Positions 1 through 8,132 of a stretch of 53,968 nucleotides of DNA are shown here, one piece after another (within the stretch, counting starts at the first letter, position 1; each line of letters opens with the position of its first letter). The position numbers and the translations under genes were made by a program. The notes beneath the pieces were generated by a model that worked only from the letters and a program-made list of their open reading frames with translations, made no database searches and was not told where the DNA came from. The stretch is taken from NCBI RefSeq assembly GCF_000717915.1, contig NZ_JOCX01000035.1, positions 1 to 53,968 on the forward strand. Reading direction: 5' to 3'. The DNA comes from Streptomyces sp. NRRL S-244 (lineage in GTDB: Bacteria; Actinomycetota; Actinomycetes; Streptomycetales; Streptomycetaceae).

Positions 1-1
1 C

Positions 2-133
2 GGCACCGACAAGATCGGTGTCTACCGGCCCGAGGCTTCCGACTTCTTCGGCGCGGCCAAGGACTCCGACACGGTCATCTACCAGGCCCGCTTCGGCGTT
101 CCCGGCGACAAGCCCATCACCGGTCAGTGGTGA
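2..133 (+). CDS. C-terminal fragment of an FG-GAP/VCBS-type beta-propeller repeat protein
   Basis: Only the last 43 codons lie in the window; the gene enters from the left edge and stops at TGA 131-133. The fragment contains D-K-I-G-V-Y-R-P followed about 20 residues later by a second strand pair ending P-I-T-G-Q-W. This resembles the repeat of integrin-alpha-like or VCBS propeller modules that end many secreted Streptomyces enzymes and adhesins. In such proteins the repeat usually trails a catalytic or binding domain that would sit upstream, outside the window. The role of the whole protein cannot be judged. No terminator hairpin is obvious in the roughly 120 bases that follow. Confidence 0.6.
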   Translation, partial: GTDKIGVYRPEASDFFGAAKDSDTVIYQARFGVPGDKPITGQW

Positions 134-256
134 CGGTTCAGTAGAACCGATCGGTCCCGTGAAGCCGCCCTCCCCGCTCCGCGGCCGAGGGCGGCGATCG
201 GCCACCAGCGTCAACCGGCAGCTTCCGCTCCCACGGCCGGGTCCTATGCTGACGGG

Positions 257-745
257 GTGATTGACCGGGGGAGGGTCGTTGCTGCGGCAGCGTGGGGTGT
301 GGTGGCCTTGTCGTTCGTGGCTGTGACCGTGTGGGTGACCCTGGCCGGCCTTGTCGGGTTGGGCTTCACCGGCCACGAGGACCAGCTTCGGATTTCTCAG
401 TGCCGGCACACGGGCGGAGGGCGGGGCGGCAGCTACGTCGAGTGCACCGGCAGCCTCGTTGCCGATGTGGACCGTGGGGCGGTCAGGATCCGGGTGTCCG
501 ACGGCGGTGGGACCGCCGGGAAACTCGTACGGGTCGCCAGGACGCCGTGGGGAACGTACGCGGTCGTGGACACGGGCTTCATATCGTGGGCGACGACGCT
601 GCTCTACTCGCTCCTGTCCGTGATCGCCGCAGCGCTGATCCGGCGGGCCGGGCAACATGACTGCCAAGTCCTCTTAATATTGCGGCCATTGAGTGGCGTT
701 GCCGTCCGGCGTAGCGTTTTTCGGGAGAATTTGATGACGGGTTGA
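257..745 (+). CDS. small membrane protein of unknown function
   Basis: GTG start. The 162-residue product has a hydrophobic segment near residues 8-38, a soluble Gly-rich loop with two cysteines (S-Q-C-R and V-E-C-T), and a second hydrophobic segment near 108-128 followed by arginines. This predicts two membrane spans with the loop outside the membrane, where the cysteines could form a disulfide. I do not recognise the family. The tail after about residue 130 changes character: it includes a TTA codon at 674-676 (codon 140) and an ATA codon, and it runs into an AT-richer stretch that looks like the promoter of the next operon. The true protein may therefore end earlier through a frameshift, or the tail may simply be unconstrained. 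Confidence 0.5.
   Translation: MIDRGRVVAAAAWGVVALSFVAVTVWVTLAGLVGLGFTGHEDQLRISQCRHTGGGRGGSYVECTGSLVADVDRGAVRIRVSDGGGTAGKLVRVARTPWGTYAVVDTGFISWATTLLYSLLSVIAAALIRRAGQHDCQVLLILRPLSGVAVRRSVFRENLMTG
689..717 (+). promoter_or_regulatory. candidate sigma70-type promoter for the flavin monooxygenase operon
   Basis: TTGAGT (689-694) is separated by 17 bases from TAGCGT (712-717), close to the TTGACA/TANNNT pattern of the housekeeping sigma factor. It lies in a locally AT-richer stretch just upstream of the first monooxygenase gene and would give a leader of about 80 bases. It overlaps the 3' end of the preceding open frame. The assignment is by motif reading only. Confidence 0.4.
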
Positions 746-806
746 ATTCGCCCACCCCGCATCGGCCTCCTCTTTCCGCACGCCGATCAGGAAGGCGCCA
801 TTCACC

Positions 807-1991
807 GTGCCCGCTTCCGATTCCGCACCACTGCACCTCGCCGTCTCGCTGGACGGCGCGGGCGCGCACCCGGCCGCCTGGCGCGAGCCCGGGGCCCGGC
901 CCGCCGAGCTGTTCACCGCCCGCTACTGGGGCGGCCTCGTCGCGGAGGCCGAGGCCGGGCTGCTCGACTTCGTCGTCTTCGAGGACGGGCTCGCCCTCCA
1001 GTCCTCCTCCCCCGGTGGCCACGACGAGCGCACGGACCGGGTCCGCGGCCGGCTCGACGCGGTCCTGACCGCCGCCCGGGTGGCGCCGCTGACCCGCCGC
1101 ACCGGGCTCGTGGGGGCCGTGACCACCACCCATACCGAGCCGTTCCACATCTCCAAGGCCGTGGCCACCCTGGACCACGTCAGCCGCGGCCGCGCCGGCC
1201 TGCACGTCCAGGTCTCCGGACTCCCGTACGAGGAGCGGCACTTCGGCCGCCGACTCGCACCACTCGTGGAGGACGAGCTGCACGAGGAGGCCGCCGACCA
1301 CGTCGAGGTGGTCCGGCGCCTGTGGGACAGCTGGGAGGACGGCGCGGAGATCCGGGACGTGGCCACGGGCCGGTTCGTGGACCGCGACAAGCTCCACTAC
1401 ATCGACTTCGAGGGCCGGCACTTCAGCGTGCGGGGCCCTTCCATCACCCCGCGCCCGCCCCAGGGCCAGCCCGTCGTGAGCGCGCGCGCCGCCGACAGCG
1501 CGGCGTACGGGCTCATCGCCCGGTCCGCCGACATCGGCCACCTCCTGGCCCGCGACACCGAAGGGGCGCGGGCGGCCGTCACCGCCGTCCGCGGGCTCCG
1601 CGCCGCCGCGGGGCTCGCCGAGCGGCCGCTGCACCTCTTCGGAGAGCTGACCGTGTTCCTCGACGAGACCGCCGGAGCGGCCGCCGACCGCCGCGGCCGC
1701 CTCGACGAGGCCGCGCGCGACCCGTACGACGGTGACGCCGCCGTGTTCACCGGTACGTCGGGGCAGTTGGCGGAGCTGCTCCAGGAGCGCCGGGAGGCGG
1801 GGCTGTCGGGCTTCCTGCTGCGGCCCGCGGTCATCGCCCACGACCTGCCCGCCATCACCCGCACCCTGGTGCCGGAGCTCCAGCGGCGGGGCCTGTTCCG
1901 CCGGGAGTACGAGGCCGACACCCTGCGCGGTCTGCTGGGACTCGACCGGCCCGTCAACCGCTACGCCGCGGCCACGCTCCCGGCAGCCTGA
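807..1991 (+). CDS. luciferase-like (LLM class) flavin-dependent monooxygenase, first of four
   Basis: GTG start preceded by AGGAAGG (789-795). The 394-residue product has the bacterial luciferase-like TIM-barrel signature of the NtaA/SnaA/DszA type: V-S-L-D-G near the N-terminus, an H-I-S-K-A-V-A-T-L-D-H-V-S-R-G-R-A-G block near residue 115, P-R-P-P-Q-G-Q-P-V near 215, and an F-R-R-E-Y-E end motif. Such enzymes use FMNH2 supplied by a separate reductase to oxidise organosulfur, aminocarboxylate or similar carbon compounds. It is the most divergent of the four paralogues in this operon. It lies 49 bases upstream of the next member, whose ribosome site is in the gap. Substrate unknown. Confidence 0.8.
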   Translation: MPASDSAPLHLAVSLDGAGAHPAAWREPGARPAELFTARYWGGLVAEAEAGLLDFVVFEDGLALQSSSPGGHDERTDRVRGRLDAVLTAARVAPLTRRTGLVGAVTTTHTEPFHISKAVATLDHVSRGRAGLHVQVSGLPYEERHFGRRLAPLVEDELHEEAADHVEVVRRLWDSWEDGAEIRDVATGRFVDRDKLHYIDFEGRHFSVRGPSITPRPPQGQPVVSARAADSAAYGLIARSADIGHLLARDTEGARAAVTAVRGLRAAAGLAERPLHLFGELTVFLDETAGAAADRRGRLDEAARDPYDGDAAVFTGTSGQLAELLQERREAGLSGFLLRPAVIAHDLPAITRTLVPELQRRGLFRREYEADTLRGLLGLDRPVNRYAAATLPAA

Positions 1992-2040
1992 CGCACGCGT
2001 CGCCCCGCGTCCCCTCTCCTCGCCTCCGGAAGGACGAACC

Positions 2041-3420
2041 ATGAGCACCAAGCCGCTCAAGCAGATCCACCTCGCGGCCCACTTCCCGGGCGTCAACAAC
2101 ACCACCGTCTGGAGCGACCCGGCGGCCGGCAGCCACATCGACTTCGATTCCTTCGTCCACTTCGCCCGGACGGCGGAGCGCGCCAAGTTCGACTTCCTCT
2201 TCCTCGCCGAGGGGCTGCGACTGCGCGAACAGGGCGGGAAGATCTACGACCTGGACGTCGTCGGCCGGCCCGACACCTTCACCGTACTGGCCGCCCTCGC
2301 GGCCGTCACCGACCGCCTCGGGCTGACCGGCACCATCAACTCCACCTTCAACGAGCCCTACGAGGTGGCCCGGCAGTTCGCCTCCCTGGACCACCTGTCG
2401 GACGGCAGGGCCGCCTGGAACGTGGTGACCTCCTGGGACGCGTTCACCGGCGAGAACTTCCGGCGCGGGGGCTTCCTGCCCCGGGAGGAGCGCTACGGCC
2501 GGGCCAAGGAGTTCCTGGCCACCGCGCACGAGCTGTTCGACTCATGGGACGGCAGCGAGATCGTCGCCGACGCCGGATCCGGCACCTTCCTGCGCGACGC
2601 CCGGGCCGGGGCCTTCGCCCACAAGGGCCCGCAGTTCGACATCGAGGGCCGGTTCAACGTGCCGCGCAGCCCGCAGGGCCGCCCGGTGGTCTTCCAGGCG
2701 GGCGACTCCGACGAGGGCCGCGAGTTCGCCGCCTCCGACGCCGACGCGATCTTCGGCCGGTACGGGACCCTCGACGAGGGCAGGGCGTTCTACGCCGACG
2801 TCAAGCGCCGCCTCGCGAAGTACGGGCGCACGCACGACCAGTTGAAGATCCTGCCCGCGGCCACCTTCGTCCTCGGCGACACCGACGCCGAGGCCCGCGA
2901 GGCCGCACACGAGGTGCGCCGCCTCCAGGTCAGCGGGCAGACCGCGATCAAGTACCTCGAACACGTCTGGAACCGGGACCTGTCCGGCTACGACCCCGAC
3001 GGCCCCCTGCCCGAGATCGACCCGGAGACGGGCGAGAACACCATCGCCCTCGGCCGGGCGAGCGTGCGCCAGTTCCGCGACCCGCTGGCGACCGCCCGGC
3101 AGTGGCGCGCGCTCGCCGAGGCCAAGAACCTGTCGATCCGGGAACTGGTCATCGCCACCACCTCCGGCCAGACCTTCGTCGGCTCCGCCGCGACCGTCGC
3201 CGAGCAGCTCAACACATTGGTGCAGGCGGACGCGGCCGACGGCTTCATCCTGGTGCCCCACATCACCCCGGGCGGCCTCGACACCTTCGCCGACACCGTC
3301 GTCCCGCTGCTCCAGGAGCGCGGGGTCTTCCGCAGCGAGTACGAAGGCACCACCCTGCGCGACCACCTCGGCCTCGCGGTGCCGCGGGCGGCCTCCGGAC
3401 GACGGGCAGCGGCCTCGTGA
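2041..3420 (+). CDS. NtaA/SnaA/DszA-family FMN-dependent monooxygenase
   Basis: ATG start with GGAAGG about 8 bases upstream; an upstream open extension in the same frame lies inside the previous gene and is rejected. The 459-residue product is a close match by eye to the nitrilotriacetate/DszA/dimethylsulfide monooxygenase group: H-F-P-G-V-N-N-T-T-V-W-S, F-D-F-L-F-L-A-E-G, S-L-D-H-L-S-D-G-R-A-A-W-N-V-V-T-S, a Y-G-R-A-K-E-F helix, and S-P-Q-G-R-P-V. These motifs build the FMN site and barrel core. Its GTGA overlaps the next start, implying translational coupling. It probably cleaves a C-S or C-N bond in a small organic sulfur or amine source, but the substrate cannot be read from sequence. 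Confidence 0.87.
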   Translation: MSTKPLKQIHLAAHFPGVNNTTVWSDPAAGSHIDFDSFVHFARTAERAKFDFLFLAEGLRLREQGGKIYDLDVVGRPDTFTVLAALAAVTDRLGLTGTINSTFNEPYEVARQFASLDHLSDGRAAWNVVTSWDAFTGENFRRGGFLPREERYGRAKEFLATAHELFDSWDGSEIVADAGSGTFLRDARAGAFAHKGPQFDIEGRFNVPRSPQGRPVVFQAGDSDEGREFAASDADAIFGRYGTLDEGRAFYADVKRRLAKYGRTHDQLKILPAATFVLGDTDAEAREAAHEVRRLQVSGQTAIKYLEHVWNRDLSGYDPDGPLPEIDPETGENTIALGRASVRQFRDPLATARQWRALAEAKNLSIRELVIATTSGQTFVGSAATVAEQLNTLVQADAADGFILVPHITPGGLDTFADTVVPLLQERGVFRSEYEGTTLRDHLGLAVPRAASGRRAAAS

Positions 3421-4463
3421 AGTTCCTGGCGATCACCTTGATCACGGACAACGCGGACCCGGTGACGGGCGCCGCACCTCCCGTCCGGGAGCGGTTCCGC
3501 GAGGTCGTCGCGAGCGCGCTGCGCGCGGAGGAGCTCGGCTTCGACGGGTTCGGCGTGGGCGAGCGCCACGAACGGCCGTTCCTGTCGTCCTCGCCGCCCG
3601 TGGTGCTCGGCCACATCGCGGCGCTGACCCGGCGGATCCGCCTGTTCACCGCCGTCACCACGCTGAGCCTGCTGGACCCGGTGCGGGCGTACGAGGACTA
3701 CGCGACCCTGGACCACCTCTCCGACGGCCGCCTCGAGCTGATGATCGGCAAGGGCAACGGCACGGCCCAGCGCGAGCTGTTCCACGTGACCCCCGAGGAC
3801 CAGTGGGAGCGCAACGCCGAGAGCTACGAACTGTTCCGGCGGATCTGGCGCGAGGACAAGGTGAGCGCCGAGCCGCGCTTCCGCCCCGCACTGGCCGGTG
3901 CGGAGGTGCTGCCGCGGCCGTACCAGCGCACCCTGCGCGTCTGGCACGGCAGCGCGACGAGCCGGGAGTCGGTGGATCTGGCGGCACGCTACGGGGACCC
4001 GCTGTTCTCGGCGAACGTCACCCACCCCATCGGCCCCTACGCGGAACTGATCCGGCACTACCGGGAGCGCTGGGAGCACTACGGGCATGACCCGGCCCGT
4101 GCCGTCGTCGGCGCGGGTACGGCCGGCTACCACGCGGCGCGCACCTCGCAGCAGGCCGTCGCCGCCTACCGGCCGGCCTTCGCCCGGTACCTCGCGGCGC
4201 ACCGCGCGCAGGGCGTGGAGCCGGTCTTCGCGACCCTGGAGGACTTCGTCGAGCGCAGCTCGGCGCTGATCGGCAGCCCCCAGCAGGTGATCGAGAAGGT
4301 CCACCGCTACCACGCGGAGTTCGGCCACACCGTCCTGCACCTGCAGGCCGAGGCGGGCGGGCTCCGGGACGCGGAACACCGCGCCTCCCTCGAACTCTTC
4401 CAGTCGGAGATCGCCCCGGTGCTGCGCCGGGAGATCCCCGACCCGTCCTTCCCCGAACTGTAA
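3417..4463 (+). CDS. LLM class flavin-dependent oxidoreductase (CE1758-like)
   Basis: The GTG start overlaps the previous stop (GTGA at 3417-3420), so translation is probably coupled. The 348-residue product begins M-K-F-L-A-I-T-L and contains A-E-E-L-G-F-D-G-F-G-V-G-E-R-H, T-L-D-H-L-S-D-G-R-L-E-L-M-I-G-K-G, and a late L-I-G-S-P-Q-Q-V motif. These are hallmarks of the bacterial luciferase-like superfamily. The N-terminal part resembles the CE1758-type FMN oxidoreductases of actinobacteria. It is third in a four-gene operon of related but clearly different flavin enzymes, which suggests stepwise or alternative substrate oxidation rather than a recent duplication. Confidence 0.82.
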   Translation: MKFLAITLITDNADPVTGAAPPVRERFREVVASALRAEELGFDGFGVGERHERPFLSSSPPVVLGHIAALTRRIRLFTAVTTLSLLDPVRAYEDYATLDHLSDGRLELMIGKGNGTAQRELFHVTPEDQWERNAESYELFRRIWREDKVSAEPRFRPALAGAEVLPRPYQRTLRVWHGSATSRESVDLAARYGDPLFSANVTHPIGPYAELIRHYRERWEHYGHDPARAVVGAGTAGYHAARTSQQAVAAYRPAFARYLAAHRAQGVEPVFATLEDFVERSSALIGSPQQVIEKVHRYHAEFGHTVLHLQAEAGGLRDAEHRASLELFQSEIAPVLRREIPDPSFPEL

Positions 4464-4474
4464 GGAGCCAGGCC

Positions 4475-5635
4475 ATGTCCGGAATCCCCCTCGGGGTCCT
4501 CGACCTCGTCCCGGTCGCGTCCGGCTCGACCGCCGCCGAGGCCCTCACCAACAGCATCGACCTGGCCCGCCGTACCGAGGAGTTCGGCTACACGCGCTAC
4601 TGGTTCGCCGAACACCACCTCAATCCGGGCGTCGCCGGGACCTCCCCGGCGGTGGTCCTGGCGCTGACCGCGTCCGCAACCACCACCATCCGGCTCGGTT
4701 CCGGCGCCGTCCAGCTCGGGCACCGCACCGCGCTGTCGACGGTGGAGGAGTTCGGCCTCATCGACGCGCTGCACCCCGGCCGCCTGGACCTGGGGCTGGG
4801 CCGCTCGGCGGGGCCGCCGCAGCGCCGCCGCCCGGAGGAGCCCGGGGGCGAGCCCGTGCCGGTCGCCCCGCTCGCCCCGGGGACGCCGGTCATCGACGGG
4901 TACGCCCCGAACGGATTGCGCATCCCGGACCGGTTCTCCTTCGCCCACCTGCTGGGGCATCCGCGGGTCGCGCTCCAGCAGAAGCTGCTCAACCTGCCCG
5001 GCGCGCAGCCGCAGGACTACTCCGAGCAGGTCGACGACGTCCTCGCGCTGCTGCGCGGCGAGTACCGCACGCCGGAGGGCGTGGAGGCGCACGCCGTTCC
5101 CGGCGAGGGGGCCGACGTACAGGTGTGGATCCTGGGCAGCAGCGGTGGGGTGAGCGCGGAGACGGCGGGCCGCAACGGGCTGCGCTTCGCGGCGAACTAC
5201 CACGTCAGCCCGGCCACGGTACTGGAGGCCGCCGAAGGGTACCGGGCCGCCTTCAAGCCGTCCGCGGAGCTGGACCGGCCGTACGTGACGGTCTCCGCCG
5301 ACGTGGTGGTCGCCGAGGACGACGAGACGGCCCGCGAGCTGGCGACCGGGTACGCGCCCTGGGTACGCAGCATCCGTACGGCCGAGGGCGCGATCCCCTA
5401 TCCCACGCCCGCCGAGGCGCGTGCCCTTCCCTGGTCGGAGGAGGACCGCAAGCTGGTGGCGGACCGGGTGGAGACGCGGTTCGTGGGCTCGGCCCGCACC
5501 GTCGCCGACCACTTGGAGCGGCTGCGGGAGGCGACGGGCGCGGACGAGCTGCTGATCACGACGATCACCCACCGGCACGCGGACCGGGTCCGCTCCTACC
5601 GCCTCCTGGCGGAGGAATGGCAGCGGCGCGGCTGA
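4475..5635 (+). CDS. LLM class flavin-dependent oxidoreductase (MsnO8-like)
   Basis: ATG start with AAGGAG a few bases upstream and only 11 bases after the previous stop. The 386-residue product starts I-P-L-G-V-L-D-L-V-P-V and carries Y-W-F-A-E-H-H-L-N-P-G-V-A-G near residue 45, S-G-A-V-Q-L-G-H-R near 75, and H-P-G-R-L-D-L-G-L-G-R-S near 100. This is the pattern of the MsnO8 subgroup. An insertion of charged and proline-rich sequence follows at about residues 108-140. It is the last gene of the operon and converges on the FAD oxidase, leaving 27 bases between stops. No flavin reductase or transporter accompanies the operon, so FMNH2 must come from elsewhere. Confidence 0.82.
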   Translation: MSGIPLGVLDLVPVASGSTAAEALTNSIDLARRTEEFGYTRYWFAEHHLNPGVAGTSPAVVLALTASATTTIRLGSGAVQLGHRTALSTVEEFGLIDALHPGRLDLGLGRSAGPPQRRRPEEPGGEPVPVAPLAPGTPVIDGYAPNGLRIPDRFSFAHLLGHPRVALQQKLLNLPGAQPQDYSEQVDDVLALLRGEYRTPEGVEAHAVPGEGADVQVWILGSSGGVSAETAGRNGLRFAANYHVSPATVLEAAEGYRAAFKPSAELDRPYVTVSADVVVAEDDETARELATGYAPWVRSIRTAEGAIPYPTPAEARALPWSEEDRKLVADRVETRFVGSARTVADHLERLREATGADELLITTITHRHADRVRSYRLLAEEWQRRG

Positions 5636-5662
5636 CGGCCCCGCCGCGGGTGCGCCGTCCGC

Positions 5663-7291
5663 TCAGCTCCGTTCCCCGTCGAAGAGCACTCCGGGGTTGA
5701 GGATCCCCGCAGGGTCGAGCGCGTGTTTCGCGGCCCGCAGCGCCCGGGCGAACGGCTCCGGGCGCTGCCGGTCGTATCCGGGCCGGTGGTCGCGGCCGAC
5801 GGCGTGGTGGTGGGTGACGGTCGCCCCGTGTGCGCCGAGCACGTCCATCGCGGCGGCCTTGATCTCGTCCCACATCGCGACCTCCGAGCCGCGCCTCGCC
5901 GGGGCTATGACGGTGAAGTAGGGGGCGGGGCCGTCGGGGTAGACGTGGGTGAAGCGGCAGTTGATCATCCCCTCGGCGCCGGTGACCTTGCGTACGACGG
6001 CGCCCAGGTCCCGGTTCACCGCCTCGTACAGCGCCCCGGCCCGGTCCCAGGTACAGGCCGTTTCGAAGGTCTCGCTGATCACGCTCATCCGCGCGAGTCC
6101 GTCGCGCAGGTAGGGCATGCGCAGGAACGCGGAGCGCCACGTGCCGGCCGCGGAGTCCTCGGCGCGGCCGCCGGCCGCGGACGGGGTCGGGATCGGCGAA
6201 CCGCCGTGATCCCGCGCCAGGGCGACCAGCTCGGCGAGCCGGTCGGCGACGGGGAAGTGCGCGGACTCCACCCCGAGGACGAGTACGCTCCGGCCGCCGC
6301 CGGCCACGCCCGCGAGCGCCGCCTCGCCCGGGTCGAGCAGCCGGCAGTTGGCCGGGTGCAGGCCCGACTGCGCGATGGCGCGGACCGCGCCGGTCGCGGC
6401 CTGGAAGCCGTCGAACAGGACCGAGGCGGAGGCCTTGTGGCGGGGCCGGTCCTGGAGCCGCATCCATGCCTCGGTGATCACTCCGAGCGTGCCCTCCGAT
6501 CCCAGGAACAGCCGGTCGGGGGACGGGCCCGCGCCCGAACCGGGCACGCGCAGCGACTCGTTGACGCCGACCGGGGTGACCACGCGCAGGGATTCGGTCA
6601 GGTCGTCGACGTGGGTGAGGAGCGTGGCGTAGTGGCCGCCGGCCCGGGTCGCCAGCCAGCCGCCGAGGGTGGAGAACTCGAAGCTCTGCGGAAAGTGGCG
6701 CAGGGTCAGTCCGTGCGGCCGCAACTGGGCTTCCAGGTCGGGCCCGAGCACGCCCGCCTGGATCCGTGCCGCCCTGCTCGCGGTGTCGATGTCGAGTACG
6801 CGGTCGAGGGCGGCGAGGTCCAGGGAGACCACGCCGCCCCGCCGGTCCCCGCGGTACTCCACTCCCCCGACCACCGAACTGCCGGCCCCGTAGGGCACGA
6901 CCACCACGTCCGCGCTCTCGGCCCAGTCCAGGACGTCCACGACGTCCTGCTCGCTACGGGGGAAGGCCACCTGGTCCGGAGCCGCCCCGAGTTCGCCCCG
7001 CAGGGCCCGTACGACGTCCCGGTAGGCCTTGCCGTAGGTGTGCGAGGCCCGGTCCGGCGGGGTGTCGGACATCAGGTGGGCGAGGGAGGCCGGCGGGGTG
7101 ACCCGGGCCGCGGGCAGCTCGACGGACCGGACGTCGGGTACCGGCAGCGGGGTGTCGGCCGCCCCGGGGACGAGCGCGCCGAGGGCGACGCACTCGCTGT
7201 CGGGCAAGGCCTTGTCATCGGTGCCCCAGCCCCACCAGGAGCGGCGGGGGCGGGGCGAGGCGAGAGGGGCGGCGGGCACGGTCTCTGCCAT
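5663..7291 (-). CDS. FAD-binding oxidase of the alkyl-dihydroxyacetonephosphate synthase-like (AGPS/VAO) group
   Basis: The ATG at 7291 is chosen because AAGGGT precedes it at good spacing; the 24 extra upstream codons would cross the operator. The 542-residue protein has a PCMH-type FAD domain with P-Y-G-A-G-S-S-V-V-G-G at residues 133-143 and P-Q-S-F-E-F-S-T-L-G-G-W at 201-212. A G-S-E-G-T-L-G-V-I-T block follows, and V-T-H-H-H-A-V-G-R-D-H comes near the C-terminus. These are conserved landmarks of AGPS-like flavoproteins. Bacterial members oxidise hydroxyacids or take part in lipid metabolism; the substrate here is unknown. It is divergent from a TetR gene that probably represses it through the shared 61-base region. 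Confidence 0.83.
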   Translation of the reverse strand: MAETVPAAPLASPRPRRSWWGWGTDDKALPDSECVALGALVPGAADTPLPVPDVRSVELPAARVTPPASLAHLMSDTPPDRASHTYGKAYRDVVRALRGELGAAPDQVAFPRSEQDVVDVLDWAESADVVVVPYGAGSSVVGGVEYRGDRRGGVVSLDLAALDRVLDIDTASRAARIQAGVLGPDLEAQLRPHGLTLRHFPQSFEFSTLGGWLATRAGGHYATLLTHVDDLTESLRVVTPVGVNESLRVPGSGAGPSPDRLFLGSEGTLGVITEAWMRLQDRPRHKASASVLFDGFQAATGAVRAIAQSGLHPANCRLLDPGEAALAGVAGGGRSVLVLGVESAHFPVADRLAELVALARDHGGSPIPTPSAAGGRAEDSAAGTWRSAFLRMPYLRDGLARMSVISETFETACTWDRAGALYEAVNRDLGAVVRKVTGAEGMINCRFTHVYPDGPAPYFTVIAPARRGSEVAMWDEIKAAAMDVLGAHGATVTHHHAVGRDHRPGYDRQRPEPFARALRAAKHALDPAGILNPGVLFDGERS

Positions 7292-7307
7292 GGCGATATG
7301 ACCCTTC

Positions 7308-7345
7308 GGTAATTTACCGCTTGGTAATTTACTCCACCGTATAGT
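7308..7345 (+). promoter_or_regulatory. repeat operator and leaderless tetR promoter
   Basis: GGTAATTTAC occurs at 7308-7317 and again at 7323-7332, a 15-base direct repeat. Within it TTACC-GCTT-GGTAA (7314-7327) forms an inverted pair. TATAGT (7340-7345) lies seven bases before the tetR ATG, which fits the TANNNT signature of leaderless Streptomyces transcripts. The repeats lie where both divergent promoters must sit and are strikingly AT-rich against the background. They are good candidates for the binding site of the adjacent TetR protein. Confidence 0.55.
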
Positions 7346-7352
7346 TCGTCTC

Positions 7353-8033
7353 ATGGACTCCACAAGCGCCGGCGCCGTACCGGGCAGCCCCCCGACCGCC
7401 TCGCCGCCGCCGGGCAGGCGCCGGGGCAGACCGGCGGGGACGAAGGGCGTACCGCGCGCCGAGCGCGAGGCGCAGATCCTCGCCGCCGCGCTGGAGGAGT
7501 TCGGCCGACACGGTCACGCCGCCGCGTCGATGGCCGCGATCGCCCGGCGGGTGGGCGTGACGAAGCCGATGCTCTACGCCTACTTCGACTCGAAGGACGG
7601 GCTCTACCTCGCCTGCCTCGAACACATCGCCGCCCGCGTCATCGCGGCCATCGACGAGGCGATGTCCGGCGGAGCGGCCGCCACCGCCGAGGAGCAGCTC
7701 CCCCATGCCGTCCTCACCGGGCTCTTCACGGCCCTCGAAGAACGGCGGCACGCCTGGTTCGTCCTCTACGACAGGAGCTTGCCGCCCGGATCCGAACTGC
7801 GCCTGGCCGCCCAGCGGCACCGCGAGGCGGTCGACGTACTCGCCGCGACGGGCACCGCGGCACTGCTGAGCGGCCGCGGCAACGAGGACCCCCTCGACGC
7901 CGACGCCCTCAAACAGGTGTGGACGGGCACCGTCAGTGCCCTCATGGGCTGGTGGATCGCCCACCCCGACCAGTCAGCCGAGGACATGAGCACCCGCTGC
8001 GCCCGCCTGCTGACGGCCATCCGCGGCGCCTGA
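7353..8033 (+). CDS. TetR family transcriptional regulator
   Basis: ATG start with no ribosome site but a -10 box seven bases upstream, so the mRNA is probably leaderless. The 226-residue protein has a Pro/Arg-rich N-terminal arm (G-R-R-R-G-R-P-A-G-T-K), then a TetR helix-turn-helix at about residues 38-85. That region includes A-A-L-E-E-F-G-R-H-G-H-A-A-A-S-M, I-A-R-R-V-G-V-T-K-P-M-L-Y-A-Y-F-D-S-K-D-G-L-Y. The C-terminal ligand domain is helical, with W-T-G-T-V-S-A-L-M-G-W-W near residue 190. It is divergent from the AGPS-like oxidase and most likely represses that gene and itself. The inducer is unknown; neighbouring oxidative enzymes suggest a lipophilic substrate or intermediate. Confidence 0.88.
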   Translation: MDSTSAGAVPGSPPTASPPPGRRRGRPAGTKGVPRAEREAQILAAALEEFGRHGHAAASMAAIARRVGVTKPMLYAYFDSKDGLYLACLEHIAARVIAAIDEAMSGGAAATAEEQLPHAVLTGLFTALEERRHAWFVLYDRSLPPGSELRLAAQRHREAVDVLAATGTAALLSGRGNEDPLDADALKQVWTGTVSALMGWWIAHPDQSAEDMSTRCARLLTAIRGA

Positions 8034-8063
8034 CGAGTGGCCTCCGCTCCACCCCATCGGCAC

Positions 8064-8097
8064 CCCCGGGCCGGAGGCAGAGCCGGCAGGCCCGGGG
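8064..8097. terminator. hairpin between convergent genes
   Basis: CCCCGGGCC (8064-8072) and GGCCCGGGG (8089-8097) form a perfect 9-bp stem with a 16-base loop, placed between the tetR stop and the stop of the convergent winged-helix gene. There is no U-tract, as is usual for Streptomyces terminators. Confidence 0.45.
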
Positions 8098-8132
8098 AAG
8101 CACCGCGTGGTGGCACCCGCAGTACGGGCCGG

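Noticed and set aside
5634..5659. GACGGC...GCCGTC as a terminator between the monooxygenase operon and the FAD oxidase
   Set aside because: Only six base pairs with a 14-base loop, too weak in such GC-rich DNA.
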